Source: an uncultured Treponema sp.
GTDB lineage: Bacteria > Spirochaetota > Spirochaetia > Treponematales > Treponemataceae
Assembly: GCA_934718065.1 (NCBI GenBank)
Contig: CAKUZR010000015.1
Coordinates: forward strand, 1-48,365
DNA: 48,365 nt
Direction of reading: 5' to 3'
The notes below the pieces were generated by a model, which saw only the letters and a list, made by a program, of their open reading frames with translations, made no database searches and had not been told where the DNA came from. A program made the translations under genes and the position numbers. Below are positions 31,492 to 39,653 of this stretch, in pieces. The first letter of the stretch is position 1; every line of letters starts with the position of its first letter.

Positions 31492-32970
31492 TTATTCCTC
31501 GTCTTCTGTAAATTCAAATTCAGTGCCACATTTTGGACAGTGATCCATGTCGAGCGTAATTTCTGCTCCACATTCAGGGCAGTAATATTTTTCTTCTTCG
31601 TGAGTTTCCTGCTCGGTTTTTTCTGAAGCAACCGGAGGAACTTCCTTTCCGTCCTCATCTACGAATTCAACGTTTTCTTTTATAAGATTGTAAACCGCAT
31701 CAATTTCTTCTTTTTTGAGACCGTCAATCTTTTCCAAAGAGCCGTTGTCGTAAGTTTCCATAAACTGAACGATGTCTTCAATTCCATTCGACTTCAGAAT
31801 ATCCACAACACGCTCATCAACGCCCGAAAGCTCCGCGATTGTTGTAATATCCTGATTTTCCTCGGCATCATCATTCTTGAAAAGGTTAAGAGCAGCCTGA
31901 GTAGTTGCCTTTCCAGAAAGATCCATATCCGCGCACTGTTCCTGAGTCTTAACATCAATTGACCAGTCGCAGAGACGGTTCGCAAGCCTTACATTCTGTC
32001 CCTGCTTTCCGATTGCAAGGCTGAACTGAGACTCGTCAACGATAGCGAGCGCCTGGCGTTTCGCCTCGTCAAGAATAACAACGCGGTCAACCTGCGCCGG
32101 AGAAAGCGCGTTTTTAATGAATTCAGCAGGATTTGTGTCATAACGCAGAACATCAATTTTTTCACCAAGAAGCTCGCGGATAACCGTCTGAATTCTTGCG
32201 CCCTTAGTTCCTACACAAGCGCCTACCGGATCAACGTCCTCGCGCGTTGTGGAAACTGCCATTTTTGTTCGGTAACCGGCATCGCGCACGCAGCGTTCAA
32301 TTTTAACAGTTCCATCGGCAATCTCAGGAATTTCAAGCTCCATTGTAATTTCAACAAGCCGCGGATCTGAACGTGAAAGAACCAGCTGAAGTCCTGTCTG
32401 GGTTTTCTTAAGTTCAACAATAACAGCTTTGATTCTGTCATTCTGCTCGTAAGTTTCGCGCGGAGACTGATATTTTGCCGGAAGGAATCCTTCAAGGCGG
32501 CCGCCGTTTCCAAGGTCAACAAAAAGATTTCCGTTCTTTTCGCGCTGGATATAGCCGTTTATAAGCTCGCCGACCTTGTCCTTGTACTGGTTGTAAAGCG
32601 AGTCTTTTATAGTTTCATTCAACCCCTGGTGGGCAGTCTGCTTTCCTGTTGAAACTGCCGAACGGTTGAAAGATTTCGGATCTTCAAGAATATCAATTTC
32701 ATCGCCGACTTCAACTTCATCGCTGAGCTGTTTGGCTTCCTCAAGCTCGATTTCTGTAACAGGATCGTAAACTCCGTCAACAACTGTTTTTCGTGAATAA
32801 ATTGAAACATCCGACATATCATCCGCGAATTTTACAATCGCATTGTCCGAAGTTCCATAAGTTCTTTTGTAAGCTGCTTTAAGCGCATTTTCGATTGTCT
32901 GTTTAACTGACGCTTCTGAATATCCTTTCTCGTCAATCAGAGCACGAATTGCTTCTGCCATTTCAGACAT
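31492..32970 (-). CDS. nusA: NusA, transcription elongation/termination factor, with C-terminal zinc ribbon
   Basis: The 492-residue protein contains an N-terminal RNA polymerase-binding domain (to about 125), an S1 domain (GELINGYIQREKNGNLFVDLG), two KH domains (VGACVGTKGARIQTVIRELLGE and SLAIGKQGQNVRLANRL) and a helix-hairpin-helix region (SGVDERVVDILKSNGIEDI). The last 30 residues hold four cysteines, C464-x2-C467 and C478-x2-C481, a probable zinc ribbon not present in E. coli NusA. NusA promotes pausing and termination. It lies between rimP and infB as in most bacteria. GGGGG precedes the ATG. Confidence 0.97.
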   Translation of the reverse strand: MSEMAEAIRALIDEKGYSEASVKQTIENALKAAYKRTYGTSDNAIVKFADDMSDVSIYSRKTVVDGVYDPVTEIELEEAKQLSDEVEVGDEIDILEDPKSFNRSAVSTGKQTAHQGLNETIKDSLYNQYKDKVGELINGYIQREKNGNLFVDLGNGGRLEGFLPAKYQSPRETYEQNDRIKAVIVELKKTQTGLQLVLSRSDPRLVEITMELEIPEIADGTVKIERCVRDAGYRTKMAVSTTREDVDPVGACVGTKGARIQTVIRELLGEKIDVLRYDTNPAEFIKNALSPAQVDRVVILDEAKRQALAIVDESQFSLAIGKQGQNVRLANRLCDWSIDVKTQEQCADMDLSGKATTQAALNLFKNDDAEENQDITTIAELSGVDERVVDILKSNGIEDIVQFMETYDNGSLEKIDGLKKEEIDAVYNLIKENVEFVDEDGKEVPPVASEKTEQETHEEEKYYCPECGAEITLDMDHCPKCGTEFEFTEDEE

Positions 32971-32988
32971 TTTGAGCCCCCGTAATTT

Positions 32989-33447
32989 TTATAAGTGTAT
33001 AAATTTTGCTTTTGCTATATTTTCAAAGGAAATAGTCTGGCTTCCGCCATCTTTTTCCAAAGTAACCGATTTTTCATCCGCGGAAATAATTTTCCCGCTG
33101 ACCCAATCCGTAACAGTCTTGTCCCACACACGGACTTCCCGCCCGACAAAAACAGAAAATTCAGCGGCATTTTTAAAATTCCGCTCCATTCCTGGCGAAG
33201 TAAGCTCCATATAGGTATCTTCTGTTCCAAGAATTGCCTCAAGCCGGGGAAGAAGCGCATGATGAACTTTTGAGCAGTCATTCACGCCGATGTCAACAGC
33301 CGGATCTTTTGAAGCAATAACGGCAGTTATTTTTGTAACAGTTTTTGCAGGCGAAATATGAAGCTCAACAAGAGTATAACCAAGGCCTTCCACCAATGGC
33401 GCGCATTCTGAATAATGCGGCATTTTTTCCAATGGTTCGTATTCCAA
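32989..33447 (-). CDS. rimP: RimP, 30S ribosome maturation factor
   Basis: The protein has the RimP arrangement: PLVEGLGYTLVELHIS, DIGVNDCSKVHHALLPRLEAI, TYMELTSPGMERNFKNAAEF with the conserved SPG-x-R motif, and a C-terminal SH3-like domain. RimP binds the 30S subunit during assembly. The start is uncertain. The TTG at 33447 (152 aa) has a proper AGAGGT site, whereas the ATG at 33480 directly abuts a U-run of a terminator and has no ribosome site; the longer form would be 163 aa. It heads the nusA-infB-rbfA operon. Confidence 0.9.
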   Translation of the reverse strand: MEYEPLEKMPHYSECAPLVEGLGYTLVELHISPAKTVTKITAVIASKDPAVDIGVNDCSKVHHALLPRLEAILGTEDTYMELTSPGMERNFKNAAEFSVFVGREVRVWDKTVTDWVSGKIISADEKSVTLEKDGGSQTISFENIAKAKFIHL

Positions 33448-33480
33448 TTTTACCTCTTTTGAAACATTTTGACTTAACAT

Positions 33481-33508
33481 AAAAAAAGACCCGTCGCTTT
33501 GACGAGTC
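33481..33508 (-). terminator. Intrinsic terminator in the rimP-nusA-infB leader (putative attenuator)
   Basis: On the - strand GACTCGTC (33508-33501) pairs with GACGGGTC (33495-33488) with one G-U pair and a 5-nt loop, followed by seven T's (33487-33481). It lies between the promoter and the coding region, about 25 nt after the predicted start of transcription. Confidence 0.85.
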
Positions 33509-33540
33509 CACTTTAAAAGGTTATTAAAATGTACTTATTA

Positions 33541-33569
33541 AATATACTCTTAATTTTAAATAATGTCAA
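33541..33569 (-). promoter_or_regulatory. Sigma-70 promoter of rimP-nusA-infB-rbfA-truB
   Basis: On the - strand TTGACA (33569-33564), a 17-nt spacer and TATATT (33546-33541): near-perfect. The start is predicted near 33534. Confidence 0.9.
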
Positions 33570-33646
33570 TAATTGCAGACACAATTGCAGGAAAAACAAC
33601 TGATTCAAGAGAATGAATTTTTCCGGCGGAAAAAGCAGCTGAATTT

Positions 33647-34261
33647 TCAAAGCTCAAAAACACATTCTTTTCCATTCAGCGGAACTGAAAGGCGGCTTGA
33701 AACCAGCTGAAGAGTTTTTATTCCGGCTGCCTTGCGAAGAATCTTGTTGACTTTGAAGTTTCCATGCTTATCATCGCCGGCAATCGGGCAGTTCATCTGC
33801 GCAAGATGAATGCGAATTTGGTGCATACGTCCAGTTTCAAGCTGAAGCTTAACCGTTGAAAGCGCAATCTCCTGGCCTTCATAAGAAATTTTTTCCTCGC
33901 CGGCAACCTGAAAATGCGTTACGGCAGGCTTTTCATTTCCGTGCTGAACCACAGAAGTGCGGATTGTGCCTTTCTTCGGATTCAAAATTCCAACGCACAG
34001 CGCGGTGTATTCCTTCCGCACAAGTTTTCCGCCAATCAGTTTTGTCCATTTTGAAGCCGCGGCGGCTGACTTTGCCACAATCATAAGACCGCTCGTGTCG
34101 CGGTCAAGACGGTGAACCAAAAAAACAGGATAACCGACCTGCGCAGAAAGCTCCTTGTCCAGAGGATGCGCAATTCCCTGCCCGCCCTGGACAGGAACGC
34201 CGCTCGGCTTGTTTATCACAAGAATTTCATCATTTTCAAATAAAACCGGTATATTTTTCAT
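33647..34261 (-). CDS. RluA-family rRNA/tRNA pseudouridine synthase
   Basis: The 204-residue enzyme has INKPSGVPVQGGQGIAH, the catalytic Asp53 in HRLDRDTSGLMIVAK, and the C-terminal LETGRMHQIRIHLAQMNCPIAGDDKHG region of the RluA family. It lacks an S4 domain, so it is the short form typical of RluA/TruC-like enzymes rather than RluD or RluC. The target uridine cannot be read from the sequence. A promoter TTGTCA-N17-TATATT (34298-34270) places the start 1-2 nt before the ATG. Confidence 0.9.
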   Translation of the reverse strand: MKNIPVLFENDEILVINKPSGVPVQGGQGIAHPLDKELSAQVGYPVFLVHRLDRDTSGLMIVAKSAAAASKWTKLIGGKLVRKEYTALCVGILNPKKGTIRTSVVQHGNEKPAVTHFQVAGEEKISYEGQEIALSTVKLQLETGRMHQIRIHLAQMNCPIAGDDKHGNFKVNKILRKAAGIKTLQLVSSRLSVPLNGKECVFEL

Positions 34262-34269
34262 CCGAAAAT

Positions 34270-34298
34270 AATATAGAACAGGAGAAACAAAATGACAA
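34270..34298 (-). promoter_or_regulatory. Sigma-70 promoter of the pseudouridine synthase (near-leaderless)
   Basis: On the - strand TTGTCA (34298-34293), 17 nt, TATATT (34275-34270); the start is predicted at about 34263. The -35 box overlaps the first codons of the divergent gene at 34292. Confidence 0.65.
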
Positions 34299-35482
34299 GA
34301 AGCAAAATTCTTACAATTTTTTCAGCCGCGGCGATTTTTCTTTTATGCACACTGATTCCAGCTTATTTAAATGCGGAAGAAATAACTGACAACGATTTCG
34401 GATATTCGCTTGACGTTCCGGAAGGATTCAAAGTTTCCGGCTACACGCCCGACGGAATGTCATATCATTTCAAGCACAGCGGTCTTCCTGTGGAACTGGT
34501 TCTTAAGCTTTACGCAAAGGATGTTTTTTCAACTCCGGACAGCGCATTGAACGGAGCCCTGGAAAAACTCAGCGCAGCTTACGACGGAACCGACTCTTTT
34601 ATCTGGGACGGCACGGACTGCTCAATCGCCAGTTTTTCAAGCCGGACAATAATGAAGGACGGAGCCACAGGATGGGCAGTGGCCGCGGCTCTTCCTGAAA
34701 AAGAATCGAACCTTGTTCTTTTATGCTACGCGGATTCTCAAAAAGCGGAAAGCGTCGAGCAGTTCATTCTTTCAACACTGAATTCGCTCTGCATAAGCAA
34801 AAGCAGCAGATTTTCACCCGGAATCATAACCTCATACGCGTTTCCAGAAAAGGAAAAAACAAAAATTTCAGTAAAAATCGCCGGAAAATCAATTGAAACG
34901 GAAGTTGAATCAATTGCCTCAGAAGCAAACAATTTTGTAATCGAATGTGAATACTCAGTGCTGAAACTTTACGCGAACAGCCCGAAATGGAAGGAAGCCT
35001 GGACTAGATATTACAGGGCAATTTTCAGGGACAGCTACCCGCGCCTTTCAAAAGCGGCTTTCGATATCAATTCAGCAGTTTACCCGGAAGCCGCAAAAAG
35101 AAATCCGGACAAACCGGAAATTGCGCTCAACGAAATTCTTCTGAACTGGACACAAAATTTTGAATACAAACGCGGAAATGAAAAATCCGCTGACTTCACA
35201 AGCGTAATCGACTCGCTGGCAGGAACTGGAAGCGACTGCGACAGCCGGAGCATGCTGATGTGCATTCTTTTAAGGCAATACGGAATCAACACAAGCCTTT
35301 TTATAAGCCGGGAATATTCGCACGCGGTTTACGGAGCGGAAGTTGATTCACCGGGCGCAAAAATCAAGGCCGGCGGAAAAGAATTTCTTCTTGGAGAAAC
35401 CACCGTCAAAAACCTTAAGCCCGGACTGATTGCCCAGGAGCAAAATGACACGGAAAAATGGATTCCCGTGCTTTTTGACTGA
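34292..35482 (+). CDS. Exported protein with transglutaminase-like C-terminal domain
   Basis: The 396-residue protein opens MTRSKILTIFSAAAIFLLCT, a signal peptide with likely cleavage after LNA. Residues about 30-200 are a beta-rich region of unknown family. The C-terminal domain resembles transglutaminase-like folds: Cys316 in SDCDSRSMLM, His344 in EYSHAVYGAE, and an LGETT strand where the third catalytic acidic residue normally sits. It could be a periplasmic protease or crosslinking enzyme, or a non-catalytic binder. GGAG precedes the ATG at the proper distance. It is divergent from the pseudouridine synthase. Confidence 0.8.
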   Translation: MTRSKILTIFSAAAIFLLCTLIPAYLNAEEITDNDFGYSLDVPEGFKVSGYTPDGMSYHFKHSGLPVELVLKLYAKDVFSTPDSALNGALEKLSAAYDGTDSFIWDGTDCSIASFSSRTIMKDGATGWAVAAALPEKESNLVLLCYADSQKAESVEQFILSTLNSLCISKSSRFSPGIITSYAFPEKEKTKISVKIAGKSIETEVESIASEANNFVIECEYSVLKLYANSPKWKEAWTRYYRAIFRDSYPRLSKAAFDINSAVYPEAAKRNPDKPEIALNEILLNWTQNFEYKRGNEKSADFTSVIDSLAGTGSDCDSRSMLMCILLRQYGINTSLFISREYSHAVYGAEVDSPGAKIKAGGKEFLLGETTVKNLKPGLIAQEQNDTEKWIPVLFD

Positions 35483-35504
35483 ATTCCACAGGCGGAAGCG
35501 GAAA

Positions 35505-36155
35505 CTACTCTTTCACAAGAGCATCGTACGCTTCCCGCGGAGTCGCGGCTTTTTTCAAAGAATCGCGCAGCTCCTGGCTTCTAAGTTTTGCCGTAAGATA
35601 GGAAATTGTCTTCAAATAATAAGTATGCTGGTTGTAAGCGGCCGCAATCATAATCAAAAGATTTACAGGCTCATTGTCAACAGCCTGGTAATCTTCTATA
35701 TTCTTCTTGCAAATTCCAACAGCCATAACCAAATCCGTAACAGAAGAAAGGCGCACGTGCGGAATCGCAATTCCCCGGCCGACCGCTGTGGACATAAGGT
35801 CTTCACGCTTTAAAATTTCAGAGACAAGCTCTTCCTTGTTTTTTACCTGCGGAGCTTCAGAAAGAACATTCGCAAGCTCAACAATCGCATCTCTCTTTGA
35901 AGAATTTTCTATAAAAACAACGCGGTCTGGAGAAAGGAAATTTTTTATCTGAACTTCGGTTTCTGATTTTTTTGCTGAAACTGGCGAAGAAAGACGCTCA
36001 TTGACCCATCTTTCAAGCTCTGATTTTTTAAAACGCCATACAGTTCCAATTTTTCCAGCAGGAATTTCGCCTTTTTGCGCCCAATCGTAAACTGTTCTGT
36101 CCGAAACACGAAGATATTTTGCCACCTCTTCGATTGTAAGAATATCATCTTCCAT
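35505..36155 (-). CDS. HTH-EIIA(Ntr) fusion regulator (PtsN-like)
   Basis: The 216-residue protein fuses an excisionase/MerR-type helix-turn-helix (residues about 6-50: LTIEEVAKYLRVSDRTVYDW, GTVWRFKKSELERWV) to a PTS EIIA domain of the fructose/nitrogen class. The phosphorylatable His133 lies in GRGIAIPHVRLS. EIIA(Ntr) proteins receive phosphate from EI(Ntr)/NPr in nitrogen-PTS systems and regulate other proteins. Here the attached DNA-binding domain implies direct transcriptional output. Treponemes lack complete sugar PTS, so the fusion is probably regulatory. No partner gene is adjacent. TTGACA-N17-CAATCT (36222-36194) could be its promoter. Confidence 0.9.
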   Translation of the reverse strand: MEDDILTIEEVAKYLRVSDRTVYDWAQKGEIPAGKIGTVWRFKKSELERWVNERLSSPVSAKKSETEVQIKNFLSPDRVVFIENSSKRDAIVELANVLSEAPQVKNKEELVSEILKREDLMSTAVGRGIAIPHVRLSSVTDLVMAVGICKKNIEDYQAVDNEPVNLLIMIAAAYNQHTYYLKTISYLTAKLRSQELRDSLKKAATPREAYDALVKE

Positions 36156-36277
36156 GATGAAAAAACTCCAAAACTCATTGAAATGTTTTGAAAAGATTGC
36201 AATATTTACAGTTTTTTGTCAAGTTATACAGAAATTTGCGAAAACAATTCACTTCAAAAACAGCCCGGCGCAAATCA

Positions 36278-36306
36278 TTGAATTATTGTTTTCTTTTTTG
36301 TAGAAT
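36278..36306 (+). promoter_or_regulatory. Sigma-70 promoter of the propeller protein (leaderless)
   Basis: TTGAAT (36278-36283), 17 nt, TAGAAT (36301-36306). The ATG at 36314 is eight bases after the -10, so transcription begins at or one base before it. Confidence 0.65.
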
Positions 36307-36313
36307 AGAATTT

Positions 36314-37369
36314 ATGAATTCAAAAAAGCATTTTTCCGGATATATAATTTTTGCGGCTGCGTTCTGCATTGCCTACATTCTTTTTGCAGTAAAGCCGCTT
36401 GGAAAAGAATACCAGTTTGAACCGAAATGGAAAATCGATGTGACAAATCCGCGCATTTCTGAAAACACCGCAAATGAGCCGATTCTGCCTTTCAAGCTTG
36501 GCCAGACAATGGGATATTTCACGCCGAGCGGAAAAGTCACTAATTTCATAACATTTCCGCAGAAGGCTTCAATTTCAAAATTCGGATACACTTTTTACAG
36601 TTTCAACAACAGCTCTGCAACTTTTTTTGCTCCGGACGGAAAAGAACTGTTCAAGTCATCGCTGAGTGGATTTCCAATGATTGGAGAAGACCAGGTTTTC
36701 ATGTTTCTTCCGGGCGGCTGCTCGTTTTCAATGTGCGACGAATCCGGAAAATCAAAATGGGAATACAGCGGACCTGTTCCTATAACGGCGTTCAGCTCTT
36801 CTCCGGCAGGAACCGCGGTTGGATTTGCGGACGGAAACATCTGTCAGTTCGAACCTGACGGAAATCTTCTGCAGCGTTTTGCGCCGGGCGGAAGTGAAAT
36901 TCCGGTTGTTCTGGGCGTCGCAATTTCTTCAGACGGAAACTACGTGGCTTCAGTTTGCGGACAGAACAGACAGCGTTTTGTGCTTGCAAAAAAAGACGGA
37001 GCGCAGACAAAAATCATCTCGCATGAATTTCTGGATTCCACAAGCACGAACCAGATGCTCGTGAAATTCAGCGCGGACGACAAAACTGTTTACTTCAACT
37101 CCGGAAATATTCTTGGAATAGCAAATGTTAAAACAGGAAAAATAAAGCATCTTAAAATCGAAGGCCAGGCAATCTCAATCCAGGAATCGGAAAAATGCTT
37201 TTTCATCCTTACAAAAAGCGGAAAAAAATACAATGTGTACACAATCGAGCCGTTCGCAACTTTTATCGGACGGTTCAGCTTTGAGGCGGATTCCGCTTTC
37301 ATTCAAGTTTACGAAGACAATCTGTACGTGGGGAAAAATTCCACAATTTCCTGCATTGAAATAAAATAG
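36314..37369 (+). CDS. Membrane-anchored beta-propeller-like protein
   Basis: The 351-residue protein has one N-terminal hydrophobic anchor (YIIFAAAFCIAYILF, residues 9-23). A series of WD40/PQQ-like repeats follows: motifs such as FTPSGKV, FFAPDGKELF, GFADGNICQFEPDGNLL, AISSDGNYVASVCGQNRQRF and KFSADDKTVYF, each like one blade. There are probably six or seven blades. It is likely periplasmic, scaffolding or binding a partner. ATG 36314 was preferred because the longer frame upstream overlaps the promoter. It lies 9 nt before the next gene and is cotranscribed with it. Confidence 0.78.
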   Translation: MNSKKHFSGYIIFAAAFCIAYILFAVKPLGKEYQFEPKWKIDVTNPRISENTANEPILPFKLGQTMGYFTPSGKVTNFITFPQKASISKFGYTFYSFNNSSATFFAPDGKELFKSSLSGFPMIGEDQVFMFLPGGCSFSMCDESGKSKWEYSGPVPITAFSSSPAGTAVGFADGNICQFEPDGNLLQRFAPGGSEIPVVLGVAISSDGNYVASVCGQNRQRFVLAKKDGAQTKIISHEFLDSTSTNQMLVKFSADDKTVYFNSGNILGIANVKTGKIKHLKIEGQAISIQESEKCFFILTKSGKKYNVYTIEPFATFIGRFSFEADSAFIQVYEDNLYVGKNSTISCIEIK

Positions 37370-37378
37370 GATTTTAAA

Positions 37379-38248
37379 ATGAAAAAAATAAAAACTCTTT
37401 GCATCGCGCTTTTTTCCCTGAATATATGCGCATTCTCGTTCGACTGGCCCCAGACAAAAGTCGTCCAGTCAGATAAATTTTATTCATACTTCGGGCAGCT
37501 CCGAGGCGGAACGATAAGCAGCTCGCTGATTTTTTCCGACCCTTCAGAAATAAAAGCGGCGGACAGCGGAAAAGTTTCTGTTGTGATAACAGATTTTCAG
37601 GACGCAACAAATTTCTTCCCTTCAACGTTGGGAAACAGCATAATAATAGCGCACAAAGACAACATTCTTACAGTTTACGGAAACATTGACTTTGACACAA
37701 TAACCGACGCCGCCAGGGAGTCAAAAAACATTGAGACCGGAACTATCTTAGGCTCGTCCGGAAACACAGCGTGGCAGCAGGGACACAGCTCCCTTGAATT
37801 CCAGGTGATTGACACAAAAGACAACACCGCGATAAATCCCAGAATTCTTATGCCTCGTGTCGGTCAGGAGCTTCCGCTTTACTACGGCGAAGTAATCCTT
37901 CAGAACAGAAACGGAAAACAGTTCAAAGTGGCTTCCCAAAACACAGTTCCGTCGGGAAGCTACAAAATTTACCGCAAAAGGCAAAGCATTGCGGCTCCGT
38001 ATAAAACCCGCGTTTCAATAAACGGAACAATTGTTGACCAGATTTCATACGATATTCTGATGCAAAGCGACCTTCAGCTCTGCGCAATCGGAAAGAAAAA
38101 CTACCCCAAATCGGTCCTTTACCCGAACGACGAGCTCCAGCTTATGGGCGAAGCGACTCTGCCGCCGGGAAAAAATTCAATCCAGCTTTCACTTTCTGAC
38201 ATCCTTGGAAAAGAATTTCCGGCCGTGTACATTGTGAATGTCTACTAA
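37379..38248 (+). CDS. Exported M23-like protein with degenerate active site
   Basis: The 289-residue protein has a signal peptide (MKKIKTLCIALFSLNICAFS) and a region like the LytM/M23 endopeptidase fold: IKAADSGKVSVV, GNSIIIAHKDNILTVYGNID and GTILGSSGNTAWQQGHSSLEFQV. The catalytic zinc site normally needs an H-x3-D and an H-x-H; here the second is HSS and the first His/Asp pair is not evident, so it is probably inactive, like NlpD or EnvC, which activate amidases. The C-terminal 120 residues form beta strands of unknown family. It follows the propeller gene and may partner it. Confidence 0.75.
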   Translation: MKKIKTLCIALFSLNICAFSFDWPQTKVVQSDKFYSYFGQLRGGTISSSLIFSDPSEIKAADSGKVSVVITDFQDATNFFPSTLGNSIIIAHKDNILTVYGNIDFDTITDAARESKNIETGTILGSSGNTAWQQGHSSLEFQVIDTKDNTAINPRILMPRVGQELPLYYGEVILQNRNGKQFKVASQNTVPSGSYKIYRKRQSIAAPYKTRVSINGTIVDQISYDILMQSDLQLCAIGKKNYPKSVLYPNDELQLMGEATLPPGKNSIQLSLSDILGKEFPAVYIVNVY

Positions 38249-38256
38249 GCCAAATT

Positions 38257-38443
38257 TCGGGCTTTGAATTTTTATATTCTGGGTGGCTTTTGGCAGGTTC
38301 GGCAAGCTCACCAGCCAAAACCAGGCTTTTCAGGGTTGCGGCTTCCGCCTCCATTGCTTCACAAAAACTTCGTTTTTCTTCCGCAACGCGCTCCGCGCGC
38401 CCTTACAATCCTTGCCACATCGGGAACAGCAAATTGAATCCGC
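38257..38443. repeat. REP-like intergenic repeat, family A, copy 3
   Basis: It aligns with 20599-20774 over the first ~100 nt and the last ~40 nt; the middle differs and holds the palindrome GCGCTCCGCGC. It fills the gap between two convergent genes (38248 and 38449). Confidence 0.85.
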
Positions 38444-38448
38444 GGAAT

Positions 38449-39615
38449 TTACAATGTTTTCGCAATAATTCCGCCGCCAACGCAAACGCCGTCATCATAC
38501 AAAACAGCGCTTTGACCTGGCGCAACAGCACGCTGCGGCTCTGAAAATGTGATTTTCCAAGGTTTTCCAACAAAATTTTCATTTTCAGAAGGCTCATAGC
38601 GTTCAACAGTGCATTCAACCGGTTTTGAAGCAAGCCGAATCTTCACATAGGCTGTGATTTTTTCATTCGGCTCAATATTTCCAGGCCAGACAAAATCATC
38701 GGCAATCAGACCGTTTGAAAACAAGTCATCATTTGAAGCAAGCACAACAAGATTGTTCACTGCATCAATCGAATGAACGTAAAGCGGCTTTGAAGAGCTT
38801 ACGCCAAGTCCACGCCGCTGCCCGACAGTGTAATGTTCAATTCCGCGGTGCTTTCCAAGAACATGTCCGTCCAGATCAATGATGTCGCCAGGAATGCTCG
38901 GCTTATCGCTGAAAAGAAGATCAAAATATTCTTCCGGAATAAAATCCTGGCTTTCCTCGCGCTCGGCGGCCGCAAGATTATATTCGCGGGCAAGCCTGAA
39001 AACTTCCTTTTTAGGCGTATTTGCAAGCGGGAAACGAACTTTTTCCAAAATATTGCTTGGAACGCGGTAAATAAAATAAGTCTGGTCTTTAGACTGGTCC
39101 ATCGCAGTGTGAATCATGCAAGGCTTTTCATCAGTGCCGAAAAGTCCTTCTTCCGGGCGCACAATTTTCGCATAATGTCCGGTGCAGAAATAATCATATT
39201 CAATTTTAAGCTGCTGTATTCCAAGCTGAAGAGCGCCGAATTTTATATAGCGGTTGCAGCGGATGCAAGGATTCGGAGTTCTGCCCGCGCGGTATTCAGC
39301 CTTGAAATAATCGAGAACTTCTTTTTTGTATGTATCTTTCACATCAATAACATGATATTCAATTCCCTGCTCTTCGCAGAATTTCTGACATTCCTTTATA
39401 TCTTCAACTTCGCCCGGACCGTAACAAGAATCATGAAAAGTTTTTCCAGCCGAAAGCTCCGGAAGTTTTCCGTCCCACAATGACATTGTAACGCCAATAA
39501 CTTTGCAGCCTTTCTGCTTTAAAAGAAGCGCGGTCAATGTTGAATCAACTCCGCCGGAAAGACCGACAACAACTGTATCACCTGCCTGAGGCATATTTTG
39601 CTCAATGAATTTCAT
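38449..39615 (-). CDS. mnmA: MnmA, tRNA-specific 2-thiouridylase
   Basis: The 388-residue PP-loop enzyme has the ATP pyrophosphatase motif SGGVDST at residues 20-26, and tRNA-binding segments including the TPNPCIRCN and DYFCTGHYAK motifs. It makes s2U34 in Lys, Glu and Gln tRNAs. The cysteine pattern is unusual: C117-x2-C120 replaces the D-x2-C of E. coli, a third cysteine (C144) appears before TGHYA, and the second catalytic Cys (the CFIG motif) is missing, the equivalent segment reading SQDFIPEE. It diverges from the phosphohexomutase over 66 nt. Confidence 0.9.
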   Translation of the reverse strand: MKFIEQNMPQAGDTVVVGLSGGVDSTLTALLLKQKGCKVIGVTMSLWDGKLPELSAGKTFHDSCYGPGEVEDIKECQKFCEEQGIEYHVIDVKDTYKKEVLDYFKAEYRAGRTPNPCIRCNRYIKFGALQLGIQQLKIEYDYFCTGHYAKIVRPEEGLFGTDEKPCMIHTAMDQSKDQTYFIYRVPSNILEKVRFPLANTPKKEVFRLAREYNLAAAEREESQDFIPEEYFDLLFSDKPSIPGDIIDLDGHVLGKHRGIEHYTVGQRRGLGVSSSKPLYVHSIDAVNNLVVLASNDDLFSNGLIADDFVWPGNIEPNEKITAYVKIRLASKPVECTVERYEPSENENFVGKPWKITFSEPQRAVAPGQSAVLYDDGVCVGGGIIAKTL

Positions 39616-39624
39616 ACGGAAAAA

Positions 39625-39653
39625 ATATTATCAGATTATTTGTTTATTAACAA
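39625..39653 (-). promoter_or_regulatory. Sigma-70 promoter of mnmA, sharing its -35 with the divergent gene
   Basis: On the - strand TTGTTA (39653-39648), 17 nt, TAATAT (39630-39625). Start at about 39618, three bases before the ATG at 39615. Confidence 0.65.
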
